Shown: positions 25,753-35,292 of the stretch, piece after piece
Numbering within the stretch: the first letter of the stretch is position 1
How the letters are laid out: each line of letters starts with the position of its first letter
NCBI RefSeq assembly: GCF_001424195.1
Contig: NZ_LMOO01000005.1
Coordinates: 547,646-611,645 of the forward strand
Length of the DNA: 64,000 nucleotides
Direction of reading: 5' to 3'
DNA from: Cellulomonas sp. Leaf334
GTDB taxonomy: Bacteria; Actinomycetota; Actinomycetes; Actinomycetales; Cellulomonadaceae
The notes under the pieces: generated by a model
Told to the model about the DNA's origin: nothing
What the model saw: the letters and a program-made list of their open reading frames with translations, nothing else
Databases searched by the model: none
Program-made: the position numbers and the translations under genes

Positions 25753-28274
25753 TGCGTCTGTCGGTCGAGCCGCGGCGCGCCGTCGCCACCCCCGGGACGC
25801 CCACGATGCTGGGCGTCGTCGTCACGAACGGGTCCGACGTCATCTCCGGGTACGTGCTGCGGGTGCTCGGTGCGGACCCGTCGTGGGTGGAGATCGAGGA
25901 CCCGTCGCCGCGGCTGTTCCCCGGGGAGTCGGTGTCCGTCGGGATCGTCCTCACGCTGCCCGAGGGGATCCCCGCGGGAGAGCGACGCGTGTCCGTGCAG
26001 GTCCGCGACGTCACCGACCAGGCGGCCATCGCCATCGAGGACGTCACCGTCGACGTCCCCGCGCTGCCGCGCACCACCGTGAGCCTGGAGCCGGCGACCG
26101 TGACCGCCGGCAAGGTCGCCGGGTTCGCCGCCGTGGTCCGCAACGACGGCAACACCGTCCAGCACGCCCGCCTCGTCGCACGGGACCCCGAGGCCGCCAC
26201 GACATACACGTTCGACCCCGACGGGTTCAGCCTCGCACCGGGGCAGAGCACGTCCGTGGCGCTGGCCGCGAGCGCGAAGCGACCCTTCGTCGGTGACCCG
26301 CTGCTGCGGCCGTTCGAGCTGCGGTTGGAGGGCCCGTCCGCGCCACCGACGGACGCACCCCCGGCCGCCTCGGGCGTCTTCGTGCAGAAGCCGCTGCTGT
26401 CCCGGGGGATGCTCGGGCTGCTCGGGCTCCTGCTGGCCATCTCGACGTTCGCCCTCATCATCACGATCGCGCTGAGCTCCGTGGTCGGCCGGTCCGCCGC
26501 GGACCGCGACCTGGCCATCCAGGTGGCGCAGGCCCGGCAGGCCGCCGCCCAGACGGGGACGTCGACGGTCGAGGGCACCGTGATCCAGCTGAGCACGGGC
26601 GCGCCCGCGCAGGACGTGACGGTGCTCCTGTTCGGTGCCGACGACCCGTCGCAACCGGTCAAGACCCAGGCCACGGGCACCGACGGCGCGTTCGCGATGT
26701 CGGACCTGCCCGCCGGGGAGTACACGGTCCAGGTGACCGGCGCGGGTTTCGCTCCCACCTGGTACCCGTCGGCGGCCGCGCAGCCGGACGCGCAGCCGGT
26801 CGAGCTGACCACGGGCCAGACCGTCGACGGGCTGACGGTCGTGGTCGGCGGGGTGCCCGCCACGCTCACCGGCACGGTGACGGGGGCGGACGTCGGGGGT
26901 GCCCAGCTCACGGTGGAGCTGCCCCTCGACGTGCCGCCGCTCGCGGGCGAGGTCCAGCCGGAGGCGGGCGAGGCGACCGCGACCGGGAGCACGGGGGCGG
27001 TGGTGCGGACCGTCCCGATCGGCGCCGACGGCACGTTCGAGGTGGCCGACCTGCCGTCGCCCGCGGTGTACGACCTGGTGGTCTCCAAGGCCGGGTTCGC
27101 CAGCGCCGTGCAGCGCGTCGACGTGGCGGCGGGGGAGGACCGCAGCGGGATCCAGCTGTCGCTGCTGACGGGCGACGGGTCCATCGCGGGCTCGGTCAGC
27201 GGCGCCGCGGGGCCGGTCGGTGGGGCGACGGTCGTCGCGAGCGCCGGGCAGGTCGTCGTCGAGACGGTGACGCTCACGGAGGAGCCGGTGGGGTCGTTCA
27301 CGCTGCGCGGGCTGCCGACCCCCGGCACGTACACGGTCGTCGTAACCGCGGAGGGGTTCGCCCCGGCGACCCTCAACCTCACGCTGACGCCCGCGCAGGA
27401 GCTCACAGGCGTCTCGGTGCTGCTCGGGCAGGACCAGTCGAGCATCAGCGGTCTGGTCACGGTGCCGGGCGGCGACCCGAGCGGCGTCGTGGTGACCGTG
27501 ACCGACGGGGCCGTGACGGCGCAGACGGTCACGAGGTCGTCCGCACCGGCGGGCAGCTGGGAGGTCACGGGCCTGCGGCTCCCGTCCACGTACACGGTGA
27601 CGTTCTCCCGGGCCGACCTGGAGTCGCAGGTGCTCTCGGTGAGTCTCGACGGGTTCGGGAACGTCACGTCTGGGGCACCGAGCGCGACGCAGGTGAACGC
27701 GACGCTGCGGGCGGCCGACGGCACCATCTCGGGGGTCGTCCGGCAGAGCACGACCACGGGTGCGACCAGCCCGGTCGGGAACGTGACGGTGACGGTGAGC
27801 TCCGGGACGACGCAGCGGGTCGTGACGACCGCGTCGACTCCCGCGTCCGAGGTCGGGCGGTACGTCGTCGACACGCTGCCGCCCGGCACCTACACGGTGA
27901 CGTTCTCCCGGGCCGGCACCCGCCCGACCTCGACGATCGTGGTGCTGGCGGCGTCGCAGAACCGGGACCTCAGCCCGGTGCTCGTCGCACCCGCCGCGAT
28001 CTCCGGCACGGTGACGCAGGGCAGCGCCCAGGTGCAGGCGGGGCGTGCGGTGCTGCTGTACCTGGCGGCGCAGTACGGCACGGCGGCCGGGCCGGTCGCC
28101 ACGACGACGACCGACAGCGCGGGGTTCTACTCGTTCCAGGACGTCAGCGCCCCCGAGCACTACATCGTCGAGGTCCGCACCACACCGTCCGGCACCGTGC
28201 TGGTCACCTCCACCCCGCAGACCGTCAGCGCGAGCCAGCAGCTCACGGTCAACCTCTCCATCCCGACGGACTGA
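25752..28274 (+). CDS. CIS-linked membrane protein 2: paralogue with six beta repeats
   Basis: This 840-residue protein starts at ATG 25752, sharing one base with the previous stop (TGATG), so the two are translationally coupled. The layout repeats that of the preceding gene. Residues 1-200 are two Ig/NEW3-like domains (LGVVVTNGSDVISGYVLRVLG; FAAVVRNDGNTVQHARLVA). A helix lies at residues ~217-240 (GMLGLLGLLLAISTFALIITIA) after K and R, and six carboxypeptidase-regulatory-like domains follow (for example PVGSFTLRGLPTPGTYTVVVTAEGF). No signal peptide and no sortase motif are visible. The predicted topology is again N-in/C-out. Confidence 0.82.
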   Translation: MRLSVEPRRAVATPGTPTMLGVVVTNGSDVISGYVLRVLGADPSWVEIEDPSPRLFPGESVSVGIVLTLPEGIPAGERRVSVQVRDVTDQAAIAIEDVTVDVPALPRTTVSLEPATVTAGKVAGFAAVVRNDGNTVQHARLVARDPEAATTYTFDPDGFSLAPGQSTSVALAASAKRPFVGDPLLRPFELRLEGPSAPPTDAPPAASGVFVQKPLLSRGMLGLLGLLLAISTFALIITIALSSVVGRSAADRDLAIQVAQARQAAAQTGTSTVEGTVIQLSTGAPAQDVTVLLFGADDPSQPVKTQATGTDGAFAMSDLPAGEYTVQVTGAGFAPTWYPSAAAQPDAQPVELTTGQTVDGLTVVVGGVPATLTGTVTGADVGGAQLTVELPLDVPPLAGEVQPEAGEATATGSTGAVVRTVPIGADGTFEVADLPSPAVYDLVVSKAGFASAVQRVDVAAGEDRSGIQLSLLTGDGSIAGSVSGAAGPVGGATVVASAGQVVVETVTLTEEPVGSFTLRGLPTPGTYTVVVTAEGFAPATLNLTLTPAQELTGVSVLLGQDQSSISGLVTVPGGDPSGVVVTVTDGAVTAQTVTRSSAPAGSWEVTGLRLPSTYTVTFSRADLESQVLSVSLDGFGNVTSGAPSATQVNATLRAADGTISGVVRQSTTTGATSPVGNVTVTVSSGTTQRVVTTASTPASEVGRYVVDTLPPGTYTVTFSRAGTRPTSTIVVLAASQNRDLSPVLVAPAAISGTVTQGSAQVQAGRAVLLYLAAQYGTAAGPVATTTTDSAGFYSFQDVSAPEHYIVEVRTTPSGTVLVTSTPQTVSASQQLTVNLSIPTD

Positions 28275-28287
28275 CGGGGGGATCGAC

Positions 28288-31200
28288 GTGGCCGTCGCAC
28301 CGCAGCGCACCGGGCAGGGCGCCCCGAGCGTCCTGGCCGAGCCCGGCGCGCACGCGTCGCCGGGCCAGTCCGCGGTCCTGCGGGTGCACGCACGCAACAT
28401 CACGACGCAGGCGCAGGACCTCGCGTTCTCCGCGATCGGCCTCGAAGGCGCCTGGCTGCCGGCGCCCGTCGCGGTCCCCGGGGTCCCCGCGGACGCCACG
28501 GTCACGGTCGAGCTGCCCCTGATGCCCCCCGTCGGTGCCGCCCCCGGCGACTACCCGTTCGTCGTCGCGGTCGAGGCCCGCGGACCCGGCGCAGGCGCAC
28601 CCGCGACGACGCTGGCCGAGGTGGTGCTGCGCGTCGACGGGGTCAGCGACCTGGTGCTCAGCGTCGAGCCGGCGGACTCCCGCACGGTCCGGCGCAAGCC
28701 CGTCCAGGTCGTCCTGGCGAACACCGGGGAGCAGCCGGTCCGGGTACGTCTCGAGGCGCTCGGGGATGCCGACCTGGCGGTCGACCTGGACGCCACGGAC
28801 GTCGACCTCGCGGCGCACCAGACCGTCCGCATCGCCGGGCAGGTCCGGGTGCTGCGGCCGCGCGTGGTCGGCAGCACGCAGCGGTCGCCGTTCCACGTCG
28901 TCGCGACGGGTGCGCGGGCGCCGCAGCGGTTCGACGGGTCCGTCGCGCTGCGCCCGCTCCTCACGTCGACCGCGCTCAAGGCCGTCGCGATCACGATGGT
29001 GTCGCTCCTGTGGATCGGGGCGGTGCTGGCGGCCCTGCCGCTGGTGTCGCAGGTCGTCGCGGACCGGTCGCAGGAGCAGGCGAAGGCGCCGTCGGACGAG
29101 TCGCAGGGCGGTGCCGACGGAGGGACCGACGGCGCGGCGCCCGAGGGGCCGCCGCCCGGCCCTCTCGTGCCCGGTGTCCGGGTCGCCGGGCAGGTCACGG
29201 GGGCGGACCCGGCCGGGGTGCAGGTGCAGGTGGCGCCCGCGTCGGCGTTCGCACCAGAGGCGACCGAGACACCACCGTCGACGGCTGCCGGCCTGGACCG
29301 ACGACTCGTCGCGCTCGCGGCGCCCGGCCGCCTCGCCGCGACGCTCCTCGCGGCCGCCAGCGTCACCCCGCCGTCGACCGACGCGGGCAAGGTCCTGGGC
29401 ACCGCGCTCCCGGTCGAGCTCACGGACCAGGCGTCGCAGCGCCGCTCCACGACGACCGACGAGAAGGGCACCTGGGCGTTCGCCGACCTGTCCGCGACGG
29501 GCCGCTACCTCATCGTCCTGTCGAAGCCCGGGTACCAGACCCAACGCTTCCTGGTCACGGGTGCGGAGGCGGCCGCCGCGCCGCTGGAGCTCGAGATGGT
29601 CCCCGGGAACGGCCGGATGTCGGGGACGGTCACGGGTCCCGACGGTGCGGCCGGCGGCGTGGAGATCACGCTCTCCGACGGCACCACCACGGTGACCACC
29701 CGGACCGCCACGAGCGGGCGCGTCGGGTACTGGGAGGTCGACGGGCTGTCCACGCCGAGCACCTACCTGGTCACCGCGGGCACCGAGCGCCTGGGCGCCC
29801 AGTCCGTGCTCCTGCGCCTGGAGGCCGACGGGACGCGGACGGTGAACCTGGCGCTGCGCAGCGGGGTCGCGACGCTGTCCGGGACCGTGCGCGGCACCGA
29901 CTCCCTCGGCGGGTTCGGCGGGCTGGGCGGGCTGACGGTGACGGCGACGGCGGGTGAGGTCACGCGCACCGCCACCACGGTGACGGGCGACCGCGCCGGC
30001 ACGGTCGTCCTGCCCGACCTGCCCGTGCCCGCGTCGTACACGGTGACCGTCTCCGGGGCGGGCTACGCGACGCAGACGCGGCAGGTCGACCTGGGACCGG
30101 AGGGCATCTCCCCGCTCGACATCGTGATGACGTCCGTCGGCGGCGTCGTCGAGGGCACCGTCAGGGCCACGGGCGGAGGCGGCCTCGCGGGGGCGGGCCT
30201 CACGCTCGACGGGCCGACCGGGACCTACAAGACGATGGCCGCGTCCGACGGGTCCGGCACGTTCCGGCTGTCGGGGATCGACCCGGGCCAGTACGTGCTC
30301 ACGGCCACCGTGTTCGGGCACGAGCCGGGGTCCGCGCAGGTCACCGTGACCAGCGGGAGCACCTCGCGCGCGGACCTCGTGCTGGCGCCCATCCCCGGTG
30401 ACGGGCTCGTCGCGACCTCCCGCATCCGGGGCAGCGTGCGCGACGCGAGCACCGGCGGGCAGGTCACGTGCCCGCACCTGCGGGACGACGACGTCGGCGG
30501 GTGCATCATCACGGTGACCGGTGACGTCGCCGACGCGTCCGGCGCCACCACCCGGTTCACCGCGACGGTGGGACCAGACGAGGAGTACACGTTCCCGACG
30601 CCGGGCGACCCCGGTCTGCTGCCGGGCCTCTACCGGCTGACCATCTCCGCTCCCGGGTACGAGAACGGGCACGTCAACGTCACCGTGCCCATGGGGCAGG
30701 TCATCGAGGCCACGACCGTCGCGCTCGAGCAGTCCCCGTCGATCGTGGGGACGATCCAGGCGCGGGTGGGTGCCGTGTCCACGGACACGTGCGTGATCGC
30801 GGTGCCGTCGACGCCGGGGGTGGTCGTGCCGACCGCCCCGTGCACCCCCAGCGACGACCCGGCGTGCGAGATCACGGGGGCGGCGTGCAGCTTCATCGGC
30901 ACCAACGGGTCGTACGAGATCAACCGCCTCACAGCCGGGCCGTACACCGTGTTCGTGGTCCCGCCGGCCGGCACCGAGTACCTGCCACCCGAGCCGGGCG
31001 AGGTCTCGCTGGTCCCCGGGTCGTCGCGACGGTTCGACGCGGTGCTCGACCGCCTGGGCCGGCTCAACGTGACCGTGATGCGCTCCGACGGCACCTCCGC
31101 GCTCGTGCCCGCCGTCGGGGCGACCGTGTCGACCGCCCCGGCGTCCGTGCTCTCCACGCCCACGCCCGCCACGGACATCAACGGCCTCACACAGGTCATC

Positions 31201-34200
31201 GGGCTGGAGCAGGGCGACTACCAGGTGACGGCGTCCGGCATCAGCACGGGTTCCCTGGCCGACCCGGTCACCGTCGGGCTCAACCAGGAGGTCTCCGTCC
31301 AGATCGTCCTGACGCTGCCCGTCGCGAAGGTCACGGGGACCGTCGTGACGCAGCTCATCGCGGGGGAGCAGACCCCCGTGCGGGACGCGGTCGTCACGGT
31401 CACGGGCACGACGAGGTTCAACGGGCTGACCCCCGTCCGCGAGTCCGCGTCCGCCGTCACGCCCGTCGAGGGTGCGTTCACCATCTGCACCGACGGCGGA
31501 GCGTGCCCCGAGGAGGTCACCAGCCCGGCCAGCACGATGGTGCTGCCGCTGGTGCAGCCGCGCGTGGACGTGACGGTCACCGCACCCGGCTTCCAGCCGT
31601 TCTCGGCCGTCGACGTGCCCACGTCCGCGCTGGCGACGCTCACCCTGTCGCCCGCGGGCGTGGCCTTCTCGGGGACCCTGTCGTTCGTGCCGGGTCTCGA
31701 CCCCACCGCGACGGCCGACGCGGTGCGCAACGTGCGGTTCTCCGTCCAGTCGGCGCCGCCCGGGGTGGGCCAGCTGTCGCTGACGGCCGTGATGGTCGGC
31801 ACGACGCCCACGGTCGTCTGGTCCGACTCCGCGCAGGGTGCCGACCCGACCGGTCCGACGGGCAGCCGGCTCATCCGGCCCGGGACGTACACGGTCACGG
31901 CGACGCTGCCGGGGTACGACCTGGCGCCGATGACGTTCACCGTCGACCCGGGCGTCGCCATGCCGCGGCCGCCCGACCCGGACGCGCTCGTCTTCACGCT
32001 GCGCAAGTTCGGGTTCCTGCGGGTGACGGTCGGGACCACCCAGAACCCGGCCCTGCTGGTGCAGGGCGCGATCGTGACGATCACGCTGCAGGGCGGGACC
32101 ACCCAGCAGCGGGCGGCCAACCCGGGGGACACGCACGTCGACTTCGGTGACCTGCCCACCGACGACTACACGGTCGAGGTCCGGGCTCCGGGGCACGCGC
32201 GGGTGACGACGACCGTGCGCCTCGAGGCCGGAGACGGTCCCGACGACGACAAGCTCGTGACCGTACGACGGCTCGGCCTCGTGCAGGGCATCGTCAAGTC
32301 CGTGCTGACCACCGGGCTGGAGCAGGACCTGCCCGGCGCCCGGATGGCGGTCCGCCAGGGCGTCGCCGGCACGCCGTTCGTCGGCACCACCGGCTCCACG
32401 GGCGCGTACCGCCTCACCGGCACCACCGTCACGGACGGCCTGGTGGGAGGCGGCTGGCAGGTCGAGGCGACGGCGCCCGGCCATGACCCGGTGCCCGCGA
32501 CCGCCGTCACGGTCCCCGACCCGAGCTTCGCGTCGCTGCCGAGCCTCGACGTCGACGTGCCCGTGATCCGGCTGCCTGCGAAGAACGGCGGGCTCCAGGT
32601 CCGTGCCTACGACGGCACCACGGTGGTGCCGGGGCTGACCATGCAGCTCAGCTACCTGGACTCCACCGGTCCGCGGACCATCACGCCGACGTGCGGACCG
32701 GACGACAGCACCGCGCCGTGCCCCGGCGGGCTGTACGTGTTCATCGACGTGCCGCCGCTGACGTACAACCTGAACATCTCCGGCCCCACCTACTCGCCGC
32801 TCTCGCTGCCCGTGACCATCCCGCCCGGGGAGACGCCGTCCATCAGCGTGCCGATGACCACCCCGTCGGGGTCGATCCAGGGCCTGGTCCAGCACCAGCG
32901 CGCCAACGGTCGGCTCGACCTCGTGGACGGCGCCGTCGTCACGCTGACCCCCGAGACCGGCGACCCCCGGACCACGACGTCCGACGCGAACGGCCAGTAC
33001 TCGTTCCCGGTCGTCGTGGCCGGCACCTACACCGTCTCGACGACCGTCGACGGGCTCGGCGCCACCCGGACCGTCGCCGTCCAGCCCGGGCAGGGCATCG
33101 TCGTCGACCTGGTGCTCCAGGACGTCACCCGACAGGTGCAGGTGACCGTGACGTCCGCGAACGGCACGGACCTCACGGGTGCGCTGGTCAGCCTGACGAG
33201 CGCCACCGCGACGGGACCCGCCGCGCAGCCGGTCGTCCGCACGGGCGCGGGCGCCAGCACGTACACGACGACGTTCAACCAGGTCCCCACCGGCACCTGG
33301 ACCGTGACCGTGTCAGGCCCGTCCGGCCACCTCGGCACGCACACGGGGACCGTCGACGTCCCCGCGACCGGGACCGGCGTGGTGCCGGCCGCGGTGACCG
33401 TGCGCGAGACGCAGCTCGCGCTGCGCGCCACGTCGGCCGCCAGCGGGGCACCCGCGACCGTCCTGGCGACCGTCACGCAGGGCGCCACCGCCACCCCCGT
33501 GACGGTGGCCGTCGGCGGCGGCGACTCCGTCCTGTTCCTGCCCGACACCGCCGCCACCGTCACCGCGACCGTCACCGGCGGCTGGGTGGTCACCGTGACC
33601 GGTGGCACGATCCCCGCAGGCACCACGTTCCGCTCGGTCACCATGGATGTCACCGGTCGGCCGACCACGACGTCCGCCACCGTCGGCGCACCGACCGTGA
33701 CGACCGGCGGGACGGTCTCCGTGACGTCCCGCGTCCAGCCGGGTTCCGGCGGCGGGACCGTGGACGCGGGCACGCTCCAGCTGCAACGGCGGACGGGGCC
33801 GACCACCTGGGCCGACGTGGGGGCCGACGTCGTCGCGACGGGCGCGAACCAGACCGTCTCGGCGACCGCCGACGCCGGCTGGGGCACGGGTGTCGTCACG
33901 CTGCGTGTCGCGTACTCCGGCGCCGGGTCGTGGGGCGCATCCGCCAGCCCGGACGTCAGCGTGACGGTCCAGACGCCGACGACCACCGCGCTCGCGGCCG
34001 CGGCGGGGGTCCTCACCGCGACCGTCAGCCCGTCGGCCGCCACGGGCACGGTCGCGTTCGAGGTCGTCCCTGCGACCGGGCCCGCGACGACCGTGACCGG
34101 CTGCGGCGCGGTCGCGCTCACGGCCGGCGTCGCGACGTGCACCTACACGCCCGCGGCGGGGGTCACGGAGAACGTGCGGGCCAGGTACGGCGGCGCGACG

Positions 34201-34248
34201 ACGTTCGTGGCGTCGCAGAGCGCGAACGTCACGATCACCGGGCCGTGA
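28288..34248 (+). CDS. CIS-linked membrane protein 3: giant paralogue (1986 aa)
   Basis: It starts at GTG 28288 behind a run of six G, 13 bp after the previous stop. Residues 1-225 are Ig/NEW3-like (HARNITTQAQDLAFSAIGLEGAWLPAP; VVLANTGEQPVRVRLEAL). The helix at ~231-252 (AITMVSLLWIGAVLAALPLV) follows R and K. After an acidic Gln/Gly/Pro linker come roughly sixteen carboxypeptidase-regulatory/CNA-B-like domains, then bacterial-Ig-like units near the C-terminus (TVTATVTGGWVVTVTG; TATVSPSAATGTVAFEV). A fully extended row of that many domains could span a thick wall. One insert (residues ~725-900) has extra cysteines (VTCPHLRDDDVGGC; CVIAVPSTPG...CTPSDDPACEITGAAC) that may form disulphides outside the cell. 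Confidence 0.82.
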   Translation: MAVAPQRTGQGAPSVLAEPGAHASPGQSAVLRVHARNITTQAQDLAFSAIGLEGAWLPAPVAVPGVPADATVTVELPLMPPVGAAPGDYPFVVAVEARGPGAGAPATTLAEVVLRVDGVSDLVLSVEPADSRTVRRKPVQVVLANTGEQPVRVRLEALGDADLAVDLDATDVDLAAHQTVRIAGQVRVLRPRVVGSTQRSPFHVVATGARAPQRFDGSVALRPLLTSTALKAVAITMVSLLWIGAVLAALPLVSQVVADRSQEQAKAPSDESQGGADGGTDGAAPEGPPPGPLVPGVRVAGQVTGADPAGVQVQVAPASAFAPEATETPPSTAAGLDRRLVALAAPGRLAATLLAAASVTPPSTDAGKVLGTALPVELTDQASQRRSTTTDEKGTWAFADLSATGRYLIVLSKPGYQTQRFLVTGAEAAAAPLELEMVPGNGRMSGTVTGPDGAAGGVEITLSDGTTTVTTRTATSGRVGYWEVDGLSTPSTYLVTAGTERLGAQSVLLRLEADGTRTVNLALRSGVATLSGTVRGTDSLGGFGGLGGLTVTATAGEVTRTATTVTGDRAGTVVLPDLPVPASYTVTVSGAGYATQTRQVDLGPEGISPLDIVMTSVGGVVEGTVRATGGGGLAGAGLTLDGPTGTYKTMAASDGSGTFRLSGIDPGQYVLTATVFGHEPGSAQVTVTSGSTSRADLVLAPIPGDGLVATSRIRGSVRDASTGGQVTCPHLRDDDVGGCIITVTGDVADASGATTRFTATVGPDEEYTFPTPGDPGLLPGLYRLTISAPGYENGHVNVTVPMGQVIEATTVALEQSPSIVGTIQARVGAVSTDTCVIAVPSTPGVVVPTAPCTPSDDPACEITGAACSFIGTNGSYEINRLTAGPYTVFVVPPAGTEYLPPEPGEVSLVPGSSRRFDAVLDRLGRLNVTVMRSDGTSALVPAVGATVSTAPASVLSTPTPATDINGLTQVIGLEQGDYQVTASGISTGSLADPVTVGLNQEVSVQIVLTLPVAKVTGTVVTQLIAGEQTPVRDAVVTVTGTTRFNGLTPVRESASAVTPVEGAFTICTDGGACPEEVTSPASTMVLPLVQPRVDVTVTAPGFQPFSAVDVPTSALATLTLSPAGVAFSGTLSFVPGLDPTATADAVRNVRFSVQSAPPGVGQLSLTAVMVGTTPTVVWSDSAQGADPTGPTGSRLIRPGTYTVTATLPGYDLAPMTFTVDPGVAMPRPPDPDALVFTLRKFGFLRVTVGTTQNPALLVQGAIVTITLQGGTTQQRAANPGDTHVDFGDLPTDDYTVEVRAPGHARVTTTVRLEAGDGPDDDKLVTVRRLGLVQGIVKSVLTTGLEQDLPGARMAVRQGVAGTPFVGTTGSTGAYRLTGTTVTDGLVGGGWQVEATAPGHDPVPATAVTVPDPSFASLPSLDVDVPVIRLPAKNGGLQVRAYDGTTVVPGLTMQLSYLDSTGPRTITPTCGPDDSTAPCPGGLYVFIDVPPLTYNLNISGPTYSPLSLPVTIPPGETPSISVPMTTPSGSIQGLVQHQRANGRLDLVDGAVVTLTPETGDPRTTTSDANGQYSFPVVVAGTYTVSTTVDGLGATRTVAVQPGQGIVVDLVLQDVTRQVQVTVTSANGTDLTGALVSLTSATATGPAAQPVVRTGAGASTYTTTFNQVPTGTWTVTVSGPSGHLGTHTGTVDVPATGTGVVPAAVTVRETQLALRATSAASGAPATVLATVTQGATATPVTVAVGGGDSVLFLPDTAATVTATVTGGWVVTVTGGTIPAGTTFRSVTMDVTGRPTTTSATVGAPTVTTGGTVSVTSRVQPGSGGGTVDAGTLQLQRRTGPTTWADVGADVVATGANQTVSATADAGWGTGVVTLRVAYSGAGSWGASASPDVSVTVQTPTTTALAAAAGVLTATVSPSAATGTVAFEVVPATGPATTVTGCGAVALTAGVATCTYTPAAGVTENVRARYGGATTFVASQSANVTITGP

Positions 34249-34278
34249 CCTGACGCGGGCGCCCGCTAGGTTGACGGC

Positions 34279-35232
34279 GTGGACGCACAGGCGGGAGACG
34301 TCGACGTCCCTCGCGTGCAGTCCGGGCCGAACCCGCAGCACCTGCTGTCGACCGTGCTGGGGGAGTACCTCGACTCCTCCGGCGCCGAGCTGCCCGCGAC
34401 GACCGTGGTCGCCGTGCTCGCCGAGTTCGGCGTCACCCCGGCGAGCGCGAGGGCAGCGTTGTCGCGGCTCACGCGGCGGGGCATCCTCGCCGTGCGGGGC
34501 GGCACCCGGCCGCCGGTGTACAGCGTCACGCCGCAGACGATCGCGCGGCACCGGTCGACGATGCACCGTCTCCTCGCGTTCGGCGCGGTCCCGCGGCAGG
34601 GGGACGGGTCCTGGCTCACGGTCTCGTACTCGCTGCCGGAGTCCGGGCAGGCGCAGCGGCATGCGGTCCGCAAGAGCCTCGGCGAGCTCGGGTTCGTCCG
34701 GCTCTACGACAGCCTGTGGATCAGCCCGGACGCCGACCCCGAACCGGTGCGCAGCATGCTCAGCGGGGTTCTCGACGCCGTCCCCGGTGCGCGCTGGTCG
34801 GTGCTGCACGTGCGGTTCGACGACGAGGCGGGTCCGCACGGCCCAGGTGCTGCTTACGACCTGACCGGTCTGGCGTCCGACTACCGGCGCTTCGTCGACG
34901 GGCACGCCGCGCTGCGGGCGGCGACGCGTGCGGGGCGGGTGGGGGCCGCGGAGGCGCTGGTCGCGCGCACGACGCTCATGGACGACTGGCGACGGTTCGC
35001 GCTCACGGACCCTGACCTGCCGGCGCACCTGCTCCCCGACCCGTGGCCCCGGCAGGACGCGCGGGAGCTGTTCCTCGAGGTCCACACGGAACTCGGGCCG
35101 CTGGCGCAGGAGCGGCTCGTCGAGGTGATGCAGCCGACGTGGCCCGATGCCGGGTCGTGGGTGACGTACTTCGTCGCCGCCGACGACCCTGCGGCGCCGC
35201 CTCGGGGCGGTCGGGGGTCCGGAATCGTTTAG
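34279..35232 (+). CDS. PaaX family transcriptional regulator
   Basis: A 317-residue protein with the PaaX-type N-terminal winged helix (LLSTVLGEYLDSSGAELPATTVVAVLAEFGVTPASARAALSRLTRRGILAV), a middle domain (SWLTVSYSLPESGQAQRHAVRKSLGELGFVRLYDSLWISP) and the PaaX C-terminal domain ending in ELFLEVHTELGPLAQERL. The family prototype represses phenylacetate degradation in response to phenylacetyl-CoA, but no paa genes are near. The GTG at 34279 is 30 bp after the giant membrane protein. The target is unknown. Confidence 0.85.
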   Translation: MDAQAGDVDVPRVQSGPNPQHLLSTVLGEYLDSSGAELPATTVVAVLAEFGVTPASARAALSRLTRRGILAVRGGTRPPVYSVTPQTIARHRSTMHRLLAFGAVPRQGDGSWLTVSYSLPESGQAQRHAVRKSLGELGFVRLYDSLWISPDADPEPVRSMLSGVLDAVPGARWSVLHVRFDDEAGPHGPGAAYDLTGLASDYRRFVDGHAALRAATRAGRVGAAEALVARTTLMDDWRRFALTDPDLPAHLLPDPWPRQDARELFLEVHTELGPLAQERLVEVMQPTWPDAGSWVTYFVAADDPAAPPRGGRGSGIV

Positions 35233-35292
35233 CCCCGGGCTGTGGCGTCGGATCGTCTAGACAGATTTCCTGACTGCCGTCACGTTTACTGC

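Noticed and set aside
28249..32895. 1548-codon minus-strand ORF opposite the giant membrane protein
   Set aside because: Shadow frame of the repeat domains, without start context or recognisable domains.
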